Origin: Mastigocoleus testarum BC008
GTDB taxonomy: Bacteria > Cyanobacteriota > Cyanobacteriia > Cyanobacteriales > Nostocaceae
Assembly (NCBI RefSeq): GCF_001456025.1
Contig: NZ_LMTZ01000077.1
Coordinates: forward strand, 1 to 64,000
Direction of reading: 5' to 3'
Length of the DNA stretch: 64,000 nt
Shown: positions 37,301 through 45,760 of the stretch, in pieces
Numbering within the stretch: position 1 is the stretch's first letter
How the letters are laid out: each line of letters opens with the position of its first letter
The notes under the pieces: model-generated
Told to the model about the DNA's origin: nothing
What the model saw: the letters and a program-made list of their open reading frames with translations, nothing else
Databases searched by the model: none
Made by a program: the position numbers and the translations under genes

Positions 37301-38901
37301 GTCACGACTACACTGTAAAACTATGGGATACTCGCACATATGAATGCTTACAAGTTTTCCAAGGTCATACTGATCGGGTACGTTCCATTGCTTTTAGTGC
37401 AGACGGTGAAATTTTAATTAGTGGTAGTTACGATGGAACAATTCGCCAATGGGATCCCCACACTGGTGAATGTGTGAGAATCTTCGACGGACATAGTGGT
37501 AAAGTAACCTCAGTTGCCTTTCATCCCCAAGCTTCAATTTTTGTTAGTGGTAGTCACGACCGCACTATAAAGATATGGGATGCTCTTTGCGGTCAATGCT
37601 TGAGAACTTTGCGAGGACATACTCATATCGTTAGTATGATCGCACTGAGTCCTGTTAGTGCAGCGTTCCCACAGGGGATTGGTAAGACTATTATCAGTGG
37701 TAGTCACGATAAGACTGCTAAATTGTGGGATATAAACACAGGGAAATGCTTAAAAACCTTTGAGGGTGATGGTAGCAGAGTTGTTTCCGTCAAATTTAAT
37801 CCTGATGGTAAAACTATTGCTACTGGGAGTGCAAAGCAAGCAGTAAGAATACTGGATGTAGTAACAGGTGAATGTATAAGAACTTTACAGGGACAAAGTT
37901 ATTGGATCCGTTCAATTACCTTTAGCCATGACGGTAAAACAATCTTTAGTGGTAGCAACTACGAAGTTATACGCCAGTGGGATATTAATACAGGTAAATG
38001 TATCAAAACTTTAGAAGGACATACAGGTTCTGTCAGTTCAATTGTGCTTAGTCCAGATGGTATGTTGCTTGCTAGCTGTAGCGATGACGAAACAATTAAA
38101 ATTTGGCATCTAGATCGCGACAAATGCATTAAAACATTACGAGGACATCAAAATTGGGTAAATTCAGTTGCATTTAGTCCTAATGGTCAAATTATTGCAA
38201 GTGGAAGTAACGACAAAACTATTAGACTATGGGATGTAGCGACAGGTGAATGTCTCCAAGTTTTACAGGGTCACCTCAGCAGTATCAGGTCAGTCATTTT
38301 TAGTTACGATGCTCAGATACTGGTAAGTGCAAGTGATGACAAAACTATCAGACTGTGGAATACATCTACAGGAAAATGCTTCAAAATTCTTCAAGGACAT
38401 ACTGATTGGGTGCAGTCAGTAGCTTTTAGTTCCATTAGTACTAAAGGTCTTGGGGAAAATAAGACAAAACTTGTTAGTTGCAGTAGCGATCGCACAATTA
38501 GAATTTGGGATATTTCCAGTGGTGAGTGTCTTAAAATTCTGCAAGGACATGACTATGCAGTTTTTGCAGTTGCGTTTAGCCCAGACGGTCGAACCGTTGT
38601 CAGTGCTAGTCGGGATCAAACACTTAGAGTATGGGATATTAACAGTGGCAGATGTTTGCAAGTCCTGCGGGGACATACCAACTCAGTAATTTCTGTTGCA
38701 TTTAACCATGATGGTAGTCTTATAGCCTCATCGAGTGGAGATGACAGCATAAAAATTTGGGATTTTAAAACAGGTAATTGCATCAAAACATTGAAAAGTG
38801 AAAAAACCTGCTTTGAAATGAATATCACTGGCGTCAAAGGTTTAAGCGAAGCCGAAAAATCTACCCTCAAAGCTTTAGGTGCGGTGGAAGAAGTTGAGTA
38901 A
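34372..38901 (+). CDS. NACHT NTPase with nuclease-like domain and 14 WD40 repeats
   Basis: 1509 residues, a STAND-type sensor of the kind found in bacterial immunity. Order: helical N-terminal region (1-175); a restriction-endonuclease-like alpha/beta region (about 200-325: YFELIIDIPVRRSFDRILVR) without an obvious ExK, so possibly inactive; NACHT (about 375-560) with Walker A GEFGTGKTW and Walker B LLLIFDGFDEM; a helical C-NACHT region; a short pentapeptide-like stretch (DFSGGVIKHADFSNSSLRRV); and WD40 repeats from about 863 to 1485. I count 14 repeats, enough for two seven-bladed propellers. Expected mechanism by family: the propeller senses a ligand and NACHT oligomerises. A 30-bp palindrome lies inside the coding sequence at 34914-34943. 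A PIN toxin-like pair sits just downstream on the other strand. Signalling rather than defence remains possible, since cyanobacteria carry many such proteins. Confidence 0.92.
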   Translation: MSPIDLDLLFNAISIVNPLIKDKFQRNETVIKLLQQFNLDSEHPPADFSGVYTYTLVEYGVGKPKPVLELFRKEEIKKAFRQAFDRNNASILLLEVDHFIDSYALGDEIKDLRIDLRREIAAFYIIFSEVVKRTRNPADTMMSQQIGSLHRSITDIQEQLKQIPTLEGIRTEIARLALPENVETLHVTSLQDENKCRAVALAQKMRGWFETLGYDFEKYEVRAEEYFELIIDIPVRRSFDRILVRGIAGEVGLSDVIALRQSVQEQKTDEGWLVTTRRISRAARDEIKKNENRDLDCYTFDELIDLDADFSGYLKWLEAEIKRREIDTKYVPLACTKEEIDPLTKQRIGVSHYEEEDGWIDGYIDLWLDDPAKEHISILGEFGTGKTWFAFHYAWIALQSYKKAKDRGLERPRLPVVITLRDFAKALDVENVLAGFFFTQHNIRINSDVFDQLNRMGKLLLIFDGFDEMAAKVNRQQMINNFWELAKVVVPGAKVILTCRTEHFPEAQEGRALLNAELQASTANLTGETPQFEVLELEKFNEEQIKQVLSFQVESSIVEQVMGSSQLLDLARRPVMTDLILEALPDIEAGKKLDISRVYLYAVRRKMERDIKAERTFTSLAEKLYFLCELSWEMLSTDQMSLNYKLFPDRIRRLFGSIVQEQTDLDHWHYDMMGQTMLIRNANGDYTPAHRSLLEFFVAYKFAAELGALADDFTELARAQSCLDGSAEGIEYSWSSYFSRQLDETGRSIAIPALKGFTSEPLEKLKETFGRSPLTKAVIDLMLGIVDDNDALIKVIETTRGRSEDEVGYVGGNAATLVVKLDKTALEGKDFSGGVIKHADFSNSSLRRVNFSKANLTDSIFAKFLGRVWSIEFSPASAVSPDGTGEILATSDNNGVINLWETSSGKEVLSLKGHSRGVDCVVFSPDGQILASGSRDNTMRLWNVKTGECFKVFEHGHKEWVKSLVFSPDGRFFASGSHDYTVKLWDTRTYECLQVFQGHTDRVRSIAFSADGEILISGSYDGTIRQWDPHTGECVRIFDGHSGKVTSVAFHPQASIFVSGSHDRTIKIWDALCGQCLRTLRGHTHIVSMIALSPVSAAFPQGIGKTIISGSHDKTAKLWDINTGKCLKTFEGDGSRVVSVKFNPDGKTIATGSAKQAVRILDVVTGECIRTLQGQSYWIRSITFSHDGKTIFSGSNYEVIRQWDINTGKCIKTLEGHTGSVSSIVLSPDGMLLASCSDDETIKIWHLDRDKCIKTLRGHQNWVNSVAFSPNGQIIASGSNDKTIRLWDVATGECLQVLQGHLSSIRSVIFSYDAQILVSASDDKTIRLWNTSTGKCFKILQGHTDWVQSVAFSSISTKGLGENKTKLVSCSSDRTIRIWDISSGECLKILQGHDYAVFAVAFSPDGRTVVSASRDQTLRVWDINSGRCLQVLRGHTNSVISVAFNHDGSLIASSSGDDSIKIWDFKTGNCIKTLKSEKTCFEMNITGVKGLSEAEKSTLKALGAVEEVE
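34914..34943. repeat. 30-bp perfect palindrome inside the NACHT gene
   Basis: TGTAGAGACGTTACA is followed directly by its reverse complement. The 30 bp are read as ten codons (part of ENVETLHVTSLQDEN) between the helical N-terminus and the nuclease-like domain. The arms share TGTAGAGA with the terminator at 136-167, so this looks like a mobile palindromic repeat inserted in frame in an interdomain linker. Confidence 0.85.
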
Positions 38902-38989
38902 ATTGTTTGATATTTCCCCTACTCTGTCCATTTCCTCTACTCCCTAACTAGCAAATAAATTTATTCTCATGACAAACAATTAACAATTT

Positions 38990-39199
38990 TCAGTGAGAAT
39001 CTTGATGTATTTTGATCTGTTCGTAAAGACTAGCAACGGTTTCTTTGTCAAAAACCTTATCTTTCAATTGGAGATAATCTCCCTTACCTAGTTTACAAGC
39101 TGACCAAAATTTTAATACTTTTGATGGTTCCAAATGTGTTATCAAAACTTCCATTGCTTCTTGTAAAACCTGCTGTTCGTTCATTACTTTAATTGTCAT
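38990..39199 (-). CDS. Small antitoxin-like protein downstream of PIN gene
   Basis: 69 residues, helical and charged, with no recognised DNA-binding motif (begins MTIKVMNEQQVLQEAMEVLI; contains KFWSACKLGKGDYLQLKDKV). The start at 39199 overlaps the stop of the PIN gene by 11 bp and is supported by GGAG 7 nt upstream, so the two are translationally coupled. Position and size suggest the antitoxin of a toxin-first type II pair, but the sequence alone does not prove it. Confidence 0.65.
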   Translation of the reverse strand: MTIKVMNEQQVLQEAMEVLITHLEPSKVLKFWSACKLGKGDYLQLKDKVFDKETVASLYEQIKIHQDSH

Positions 39200-39632
39200 C
39201 TTCTATCTCCAAAATAAAATCTGTTGGATTGATAACCTGAAGTGTCAATCCTCTACAACGGTTAATTAGTCTTTTGTCGCAAGTGATGAAATAATCACTC
39301 TTAGATGCTTCAGCACAGGCTACGTGAAGTGCGTCAATTGCTTTAACTCCTTGTTTTTCTAGTTCCTGTGCTCTTTCCCTGGTAGTTTCGTTCACTTCTT
39401 GTTTGATTGTTGCTATTTGTAAATAGCGCTTCATCGTTTGTTGATTAACTAAAACAGAGTTACGGCTATTTTCGTATTCTAAAACTGATGAATTGACTAG
39501 TTCTATTAATTTAGCTTCGACCATTTGCAAAATTAAAATTACTGCTTGGGTTTCCAAAAATATTTTTGGCTGTGTTTGATCATCAAAAGGACGATTATAA
39601 ATACTAGTATCTAGATAAACTTTGGTCATCAT
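39189..39632 (-). CDS. PIN-domain ribonuclease (VapC-like toxin)
   Basis: 147 residues with the PIN acid set: Asp in VYLDTSIYNRPF near the N-terminus, Glu in SSVLEYENS, Asp in AIDALHVACAE and Asp in YFITCDKRLINRC. These coordinate Mg for RNA cleavage in PIN enzymes. The YLDTSIYNRPFDD start is typical of a PIN subgroup common in cyanobacteria. It is followed by an overlapping 69-residue gene. It lies convergent to the NACHT gene, which places the pair in a small defence-type cluster. Confidence 0.82.
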   Translation of the reverse strand: MMTKVYLDTSIYNRPFDDQTQPKIFLETQAVILILQMVEAKLIELVNSSVLEYENSRNSVLVNQQTMKRYLQIATIKQEVNETTRERAQELEKQGVKAIDALHVACAEASKSDYFITCDKRLINRCRGLTLQVINPTDFILEIEDDN

Positions 39633-40057
39633 ATAGTACCTATCATTTTATCCACTTCCTTCACCCTGCTCCTTCTTGATAGGAGTTTAAGTCATAAAGT
39701 GTCATAAATTGAGGTACAGATGAGAGATTGTCCGCAGTCAGCACTTATTTCTTTCGTTCAAGAAAACAAGAATTTATGCGATAAACGCCGTACAGAGCTT
39801 TTGCGTTCGCATCGCTTGTTACTTTGAAAGAACAAGAAGAATTTACAAAAGCTTTCAAATCTTGCTTAAGTTCAAAACATTACAGAAAAATGTGTGTATA
39901 AATATAACCTAAGATACAAAAAATAAGCTCCAGAGTGTAAAAATCAAGAAACACTACTGGCAGTCAATGCGATAACAATATAAATTAAGATATTAATCTG
40001 CTGCTACAATCCAGATAATTTTAGTGACAATTTAGTAACAAAATCTACCCGACTGGT
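39633..40057. other. Non-coding region between divergent PIN and ABC genes
   Basis: 425 bp, AT-rich, with a direct repeat GTCATAAA near 39691 and 39702. No gene. Confidence 0.4.
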
Positions 40058-42076
40058 ATGAGAGAAACTATCCTAGATGTCCGCGACCTACAAGTGGAGT
40101 TTAAAAGCGATCGCAACATTGTTAAAGCAGTAGATCGTGTTGGATTCGAACTGCATCGTGGCGAAACCCTAGGAATAGTAGGGGAATCGGGTAGTGGAAA
40201 ATCAGTTACATCCTTGGCGGTAATGGGTTTGATACAAGATCCAGGGAGAATAGCAGGCGGTGAAATTTGGTTTAACCCCCAAGAAGATGGTACGCCAATC
40301 AATCTGCTAGATTTACCTCCCGAAGAAATGCAATTATACCGGGGTGGGGACATTGCAATGATTTTCCAAGAACCAATGAGTTCCCTTAACCCAGTATTTA
40401 CCATTGGTTTTCAACTGATTGAAGCAATTACCAGACATCAAAACATTTCTCCCCAAGCTGCACAACAAAAGGTAATAGAAAGTCTGCAAGAGGTAAAATT
40501 ACTTCCCAGTGATGAAAAAATCACTCAACAATATATTGATGAAGGTATATCAGCCGAAGACACTCGCAGATTAGCCCAGTTAGTACAGCAACATAAAGAA
40601 TCAATTCTCGAACGCTATCCCCATCAACTTTCTGGGGGTCAATTACAACGGGTAATGATTGCAATGGCGATTTCTTGTAATCCAATGTTGCTAATTGCTG
40701 ACGAACCAACCACCGCCTTAGATGTAACAGTACAAGCAACAATTGTTGAACTATTGCGGGAATTACAGATACGTCGCAACATGGCGATGATTTTTATTAG
40801 CCACGATTTAGGATTGATTGCTGAAGTCGCCGATCGCGTTGCAGTTATGTACCGGGGAAAAATTGTCGAATCCGGTGCAGCAAGGGAAATTTTTACCGAT
40901 CCCCAACATCCTTATACCAAAGGTTTAGTTGCTTGTCGCCCCACATTAGATCGTCATCCCCAGAAACTACTGACCGTTGCTGACTACATGACTGTTGAGG
41001 AAACAGCCACAGGGGAAGTGGTGATTAATCCCAAGGAACCCCCAAAAGAATTGGAAGTAACATCAGCAGAAATAGAGCAAAGACGAGCAGAATTAGAAAG
41101 AAAACCAACCGTCCTTCAAGTAAAAGATCTCACAGTTGGTTTTCCTGTGAAGGGAATATTTGGTGGTACAAAACGCCATTTTATGGCAGTTGATGGGGTT
41201 TCTTTTGATGTCAAACAAGGAGAAACCTTGGGTTTAGTAGGGGAATCAGGTTGCGGTAAAACCACCCTGGGTAGGACTTTATTACAATTAGTCAAACCAA
41301 TGGGGGGTCAAGTTCTTTTTGAAGGTCGGAACATTACTGATATTAAGAAAAAATCCTTGCAGCAATTGCGACGGGAAATGCAAATTGTGTTCCAGAATCC
41401 CTTCAGTTCCTTGAACCCGCGTTTAAAAGTGGGAGATATTGTCATGGAACCTTTAGTGATTCATTCAGTTGGTAAAACCAAGCAAAAGCGGCGAGAACGT
41501 GCTATTTATCTTTTAGAAAGAGTGGGTTTAGATGCGGGAGCAATGAATCGTTATCCCCATCAGTTTTCTGGAGGACAGCGTCAGCGGGTTTGTATTGCTC
41601 GTTCCTTAGCATTAAATCCCAAATTTATTATCTGTGATGAATCCGTATCAGCCCTTGATGTATCAGTTCAAGCACAGGTACTAAATTTACTTAAGGAACT
41701 GCAAGAAGAATTTAATTTAACCTACATATTTATTTCCCACGATTTGAGCGTCGTTAAATTTATGAGCGATCGCATTTTGGTAATGAACCAAGGTCAAATC
41801 GTCGAACGAGGTGTAGCAGAGGAAATATATCGCAATCCCAAAAAAGAATATACCCGCAATTTAATTGCTTCGATTCCTACAGGTTCTCCAGAGAGAATGC
41901 GACAGCGTCTTCCTAAAACTCTACCTCAATTAAAAGATGAACTTTTAGGATTAGTCCAAGGAAATTCCGCTACAGTCCAAAATTTAATAGAAGCTCAAAA
42001 AAGCAAAACCCCAGACGAATCAGAAGAATGGATTTTGCAAAAAGTTATCCAGGATTTAATTAGAGACAGAAATTAG
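40058..42076 (+). CDS. Fused oligopeptide-type ABC transporter ATPase (two ATPase domains)
   Basis: 672 residues: a tandem fusion equivalent to DppD-DppF/OppD-OppF (GsiA-like). The first ATPase (about 1-300) shows Walker A GESGSGKS, signature LSGGQLQR, Walker B MLLIADEPTTALD and switch His in FISHDLG. The second (about 350-600) shows GESGCGKT, FSGGQRQR, FIICDESVSALD and FISHDLS. Each is followed by the oligopeptide-family C-terminal extension. It would energise uptake of peptides or similar substrates from the cytoplasmic side. No permease or binding-protein gene is beside it, so partners must lie elsewhere, as is common in cyanobacteria. Confidence 0.94.
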   Translation: MRETILDVRDLQVEFKSDRNIVKAVDRVGFELHRGETLGIVGESGSGKSVTSLAVMGLIQDPGRIAGGEIWFNPQEDGTPINLLDLPPEEMQLYRGGDIAMIFQEPMSSLNPVFTIGFQLIEAITRHQNISPQAAQQKVIESLQEVKLLPSDEKITQQYIDEGISAEDTRRLAQLVQQHKESILERYPHQLSGGQLQRVMIAMAISCNPMLLIADEPTTALDVTVQATIVELLRELQIRRNMAMIFISHDLGLIAEVADRVAVMYRGKIVESGAAREIFTDPQHPYTKGLVACRPTLDRHPQKLLTVADYMTVEETATGEVVINPKEPPKELEVTSAEIEQRRAELERKPTVLQVKDLTVGFPVKGIFGGTKRHFMAVDGVSFDVKQGETLGLVGESGCGKTTLGRTLLQLVKPMGGQVLFEGRNITDIKKKSLQQLRREMQIVFQNPFSSLNPRLKVGDIVMEPLVIHSVGKTKQKRRERAIYLLERVGLDAGAMNRYPHQFSGGQRQRVCIARSLALNPKFIICDESVSALDVSVQAQVLNLLKELQEEFNLTYIFISHDLSVVKFMSDRILVMNQGQIVERGVAEEIYRNPKKEYTRNLIASIPTGSPERMRQRLPKTLPQLKDELLGLVQGNSATVQNLIEAQKSKTPDESEEWILQKVIQDLIRDRN

Positions 42077-42079
42077 GTT

Positions 42080-42187
42080 CAGTTAACAGTTAATGCGCAA
42101 TACTTACAGTACGCTTACGCTAGGTCGCGCACGCAATACCTACGGTACGCTTCCGCTAGGCGCTAACAGTTAACAGTTAACAGTTAT
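42080..42187. repeat. Dispersed repeat (two copies) bracketed by heptamer repeats
   Basis: Heptamers CAGTTAA (42080-42093) are followed by two imperfect 28-bp direct copies (42097-42124 and 42133-42160; both begin GCAATAC and end CGCTAGG). Three more heptamers follow at 42167-42187. The unit is related to 279-307. It lies between convergent genes. Confidence 0.8.
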
Positions 42188-42226
42188 CATTTAACCAATA
42201 ACCCTAACTACCCGATCCCCAACCCC

Positions 42227-43237
42227 CTAATTATTCTGCAAATTAATATCTCGAATTGGGAACGGAATATTAATTCCTTCTTGAAGATAACGTTTGTGTA
42301 ATTTTTTGATAAATAAATGTTTTGCTTCCCTTTGGCTGAGAAACTCGCTTACAGGAATATAAACTTTATAATCAATACTAAAATCATTAAATGTATGAAA
42401 TAAAATGAAAGGCTCTCTTTCAGTTATATCTGGCGATATTTCCTGCATTACTTCTTTAGCTACATCTACAGTAATCCGCTCTACTCTTTCCAAATCGCTA
42501 CTATAGCTAACTCCTACGTCCATTGTTACTGTAAGTTGTTTGATCGGTAAATGATAATTAGTAAATATTGCTGAACCCAACTGAGAATTAGGAATAATCA
42601 CTACATTATTTGCCAGACTTTTAATAGTAGTAGTTCGCCATGTAATATCTGTGATATATCCTTCTTGAGCATCTTGTAATTTGATATAGTCTCCAGTTTT
42701 AACTTGCTTGGAAAGAATCAAATAAAAGCCAGCAAATAAATTTGCTAAAGTATCTTGCAGAGCCAAGCCTACTGCTAAACCACCAATTCCTAAGGTTGTA
42801 ACAATTGCAGCAATTTCAATTCCTATGGTTTGTAATATAATTAAAATTCCTAAAACCAAAACAACAGTTTTAGCAAGGTTAGAAATTAAAGAAGCAGAAA
42901 TGCCTTCTTTTCTTTGAATAAATAGATTGACAAACCCAGAAGTTAGTCTGGCAGAAACTAAGGTAATTGAAAATAAGAAAATTACAGTGATAAACTTTTG
43001 TAGTGCCTCTGTGACATCTGGTTTTAACTGATAGGTGATAATCGCTGCAAATAAACCTGCCAGAAATAACCAAGTAAAAGTCATTCGATGCAAGGATGAA
43101 ATAATAATATCACTACCTGGTATTTGCTTGCTGATGACAATATTTCTGACCTTACTGAAAACGATTTTTTCACCAATTAATCCAGCAAATAAACCAATTA
43201 GAATACATGCAACTGGCACAATCCATTGCATCGTCAT
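42227..43237 (-). CDS. MscS-family mechanosensitive channel
   Basis: 336 residues. Hydrophobic spans occur at about 4-25, 45-65, 80-105 and 120-150. The pore helix TM3 (LGIGGLAVGLALQDTLANLF) has the Gly/Ala packing typical of MscS, followed by the beta domain (GDYIKLQDAQEGYITDITWR and NVVIIPNSQLGSAIFTNYH). The family releases osmolytes on hypo-osmotic shock at the cytoplasmic membrane. It converges with the ABC ATPase gene across the repeat block. Confidence 0.93.
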   Translation of the reverse strand: MTMQWIVPVACILIGLFAGLIGEKIVFSKVRNIVISKQIPGSDIIISSLHRMTFTWLFLAGLFAAIITYQLKPDVTEALQKFITVIFLFSITLVSARLTSGFVNLFIQRKEGISASLISNLAKTVVLVLGILIILQTIGIEIAAIVTTLGIGGLAVGLALQDTLANLFAGFYLILSKQVKTGDYIKLQDAQEGYITDITWRTTTIKSLANNVVIIPNSQLGSAIFTNYHLPIKQLTVTMDVGVSYSSDLERVERITVDVAKEVMQEISPDITEREPFILFHTFNDFSIDYKVYIPVSEFLSQREAKHLFIKKLHKRYLQEGINIPFPIRDINLQNN

Positions 43238-43384
43238 AAAAAATCCTATTTATTACAATCAAAATTAATTTATCAAAACCTGTGTTGTTTTATAGTGTTT
43301 CAAACATCACACTGAAAACTAAATGAAATTTTAAATACAAAAATTCTTTGTCTGGCTTGCACTTCAACGTTCCATAATTTAAGC

Positions 43385-44302
43385 ATGGACTTGCCAATCA
43401 TTTATCACCCGGACTACGTTACCCCCTTACCTTCAGGACATCGCTTTCCGATGTCTAAATTTGGACAACTCTATGAACTACTTTTAAATGATGGGGTTGC
43501 AAATAGAAAACAATTCTACTCACCCGAACGTCCTGCAAAAGAATTAATTGAGCTAATTCATATCCCGGACTATGTGGAAGCATATTATCAAGGAACCTTG
43601 AACCCCAAAATGCAAAGACGTATCGGGTTACCTTGGTCACCCCAAATAGTTAATCGTACTTGCACGGCTGTTGGAGGTACAATCCTCACAGCAAAATTAG
43701 CATTGCGTCATGGTTTAGCTTGCAATACTGCAGGTGGAACTCATCACGCTTTCCCCAACTACGGTTCTGGATTTTGTATTTTTAACGATTTAGCGATCGC
43801 ACCTCGGGTCTTGCAAAAATTAGGTCTTGTATCCAAAGTTTTAATTGTGGATTTGGACGTCCATCAAGGGGACGGTACAGCATTTATCTTCCAAAATGAT
43901 GACAGCGTATTTACATTTTCGATGCACTGTCAAATTAACTTTCCTAGTACAAAACAACAAAGTGATTTAGATATTCCCTTGGAAGTTGGAATGGAAGATG
44001 ATGATTATTTACAAACTTTAGCCAACTATCTACCAGACTTGCTCTCACAAGTAAAACCAGACTTAGTCTTATATGATGCTGGAGTCGATCCACATATTGG
44101 CGATCGCTTAGGAAAGTTAGCTTTAACTGATGCTGGTATTTTTCGTCGAGAAATGCAAGTTCTTAGTACCTGTGTTGGTGCGGGTTACCCAGTTGCTTGC
44201 GTCATTGGTGGTGGTTATGCAGATGACATGAAATCCTTAGTTTGGCGTCATTCACTTTTGCACCGAGCGGCTACAGAAGTTTATCAACAATATCGACTTT
44301 GA
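43385..44302 (+). CDS. Histone deacetylase-family amidohydrolase
   Basis: 305 residues, a bacterial member of the arginase/deacetylase fold. Catalytic signatures: His120-His121 in GTHHAFPNYG, the zinc-binding DLDVHQGDG (156-164), and a later Asp in LYDAGVDPH. The family deacetylates small N-acetyl amines or proteins; acetylpolyamine hydrolase-like activity is possible. The substrate is not deducible from neighbours. Cytoplasmic. Confidence 0.93.
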   Translation: MDLPIIYHPDYVTPLPSGHRFPMSKFGQLYELLLNDGVANRKQFYSPERPAKELIELIHIPDYVEAYYQGTLNPKMQRRIGLPWSPQIVNRTCTAVGGTILTAKLALRHGLACNTAGGTHHAFPNYGSGFCIFNDLAIAPRVLQKLGLVSKVLIVDLDVHQGDGTAFIFQNDDSVFTFSMHCQINFPSTKQQSDLDIPLEVGMEDDDYLQTLANYLPDLLSQVKPDLVLYDAGVDPHIGDRLGKLALTDAGIFRREMQVLSTCVGAGYPVACVIGGGYADDMKSLVWRHSLLHRAATEVYQQYRL

Positions 44303-44312
44303 TTTAATTGTT

Positions 44313-44340
44313 AGGGAACAGGGAACAGGGAACAGGGAAC
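44313..44340. repeat. Heptamer tandem repeat (AGGGAAC x4)
   Basis: Four perfect AGGGAAC units directly after the deacetylase gene, followed by degenerate GGGAAAT. STRR type. Confidence 0.9.
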
Positions 44341-44539
44341 GGGAAATGGGGAAAGTTAATCCTAGGGTGGCGTTAAAAATAGTCTGAACAGTCACGACTA
44401 CAAACTACTAATTACACAAAATTTTACTGACACTTAATATTCTTATTAAATCTAAAGACTTAGTTAACGCGACAGATGCAGTATTTCGTTACCTCCGATA
44501 CAATTTAATTAATAGGAGAGTCTAGGAGAAATAAAAAAG

Positions 44540-45676
44540 GTGCTATCAAAAGGCTTTGAAATTGAAATGTACACTGGTACGCCTAAAGCTGATGTCGTGG
44601 GACTCTCCGACAAGATTGTCTCTGCTCTAGATGGATTTGTTCGCGAACCAGATAATCGTAATGTCGAATATATAACTGCTCCATCTATCAATTACGAACA
44701 GCAGTTATGCGCTTTGTTACGTCCTCGGATGCAATTAAGGAAATATCTTCAAAGTTTAGGGAACTATACCTTAATTCCGGGAAGTACTTTGTCACTGGTT
44801 GAGGATGATCGCTTTTTCCGTTCTGACCCAACTAATCCTTACCATAGCCACATTGAAAACGCTTACGGAACCAAAGTAGTTACCGCTAGCGTTCACATCA
44901 ATATTGGGATTGACAATCCAGAAACATTAATGCGAGCTTGTCGAGTAATTCGACTTGAAGCACCTCTTTTCCTTGCTTTGAGTGCTTCATCTCCGTTTAT
45001 TAAGGGAAAAGCTTCCGGTTTCCATTCCACTCGATGGGGACTTTTCCCCCAAACACCCGAACGCGTTCCCTTATTTGAAAGCCATGCTCATCATATAAAT
45101 TGGGTAGAAAATCAATTAGCTGATGGAAACATGTACAATGTTCGCCACCTATGGACATCAGTAAGACCAAATGGCGATCGTCGTCCCTACGATCTCAATC
45201 GTTTAGAACTACGGATTTGCGACTTAGTTACGGACCCTATTGCTTTGTTAGCGATCGCAGCTTTTCTAGAAACCCGTCTAATACAAATTATTGATAATCC
45301 TAATCTCGATCCTTTAACGCAGTCCAAATTTTCTCCAGAAGATTTACTTACCATTACCACAAATAATGAAATTGCAGCCGCAACATCTAGTCTTGATGCT
45401 CAGTTACAACACTGGGAAGATGGTAGAAGTATAACTGCTCGAGATTGGATAACCTATCTTTATGAAGATTTGCGCATCATAGCCAAAAGGAATGGTTTTA
45501 GTTGCTTCCTTTCTCCATTATTAAAGATTTTGCAAAGTGGTAACGAAGCCCAACAGTGGTTACAACTTCATGGTGTTGGCTTTAGCGCCAGAGATGTACT
45601 TATTCAAGCAATAGATACGATGAAAGAACGGGAACTTGAACTCGAAGATAAGGTATGTTCTTCCTTAGCTGCTTGA
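44540..45676 (+). CDS. gshA: Glutamate-cysteine ligase, cyanobacterial type
   Basis: 378 residues, catalysing the ATP-dependent first step of glutathione synthesis (L-Glu + L-Cys). It fits the cyanobacterial GCS2-like subgroup: KGFEIEMYTGTPKADVVGLS at the N-terminus, REPDNRNVEYITAP, LIPGSTLSL, TASVHINIGIDNPE and NRLELRICDLV. Start is GTG at 44540, with AGGAG at 44524-44528. No gshB is adjacent. A strong terminator follows, so the transcript ends here. Confidence 0.93.
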   Translation: MLSKGFEIEMYTGTPKADVVGLSDKIVSALDGFVREPDNRNVEYITAPSINYEQQLCALLRPRMQLRKYLQSLGNYTLIPGSTLSLVEDDRFFRSDPTNPYHSHIENAYGTKVVTASVHINIGIDNPETLMRACRVIRLEAPLFLALSASSPFIKGKASGFHSTRWGLFPQTPERVPLFESHAHHINWVENQLADGNMYNVRHLWTSVRPNGDRRPYDLNRLELRICDLVTDPIALLAIAAFLETRLIQIIDNPNLDPLTQSKFSPEDLLTITTNNEIAAATSSLDAQLQHWEDGRSITARDWITYLYEDLRIIAKRNGFSCFLSPLLKILQSGNEAQQWLQLHGVGFSARDVLIQAIDTMKERELELEDKVCSSLAA

Positions 45677-45730
45677 TATTGAATGCTTGAGATTGAAGCT
45701 TCAATCGTAACGATATTAAATCAACCGATG

Positions 45731-45760
45731 AGCAGTTAGCTTCTGTCTAACTGCTTTTTT
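45731..45760 (+). terminator. Intrinsic terminator after gshA
   Basis: AGCAGTTAG (45731-45739) pairs perfectly with CTAACTGCT (45747-45755), 7-nt loop, followed by T residues to 45760. Confidence 0.88.

Noticed and set aside
40058..42076. Two separate ABC ATPase genes
   Set aside because: The frame is continuous with no stop between the domains; it is a genuine fusion as in other bacteria.
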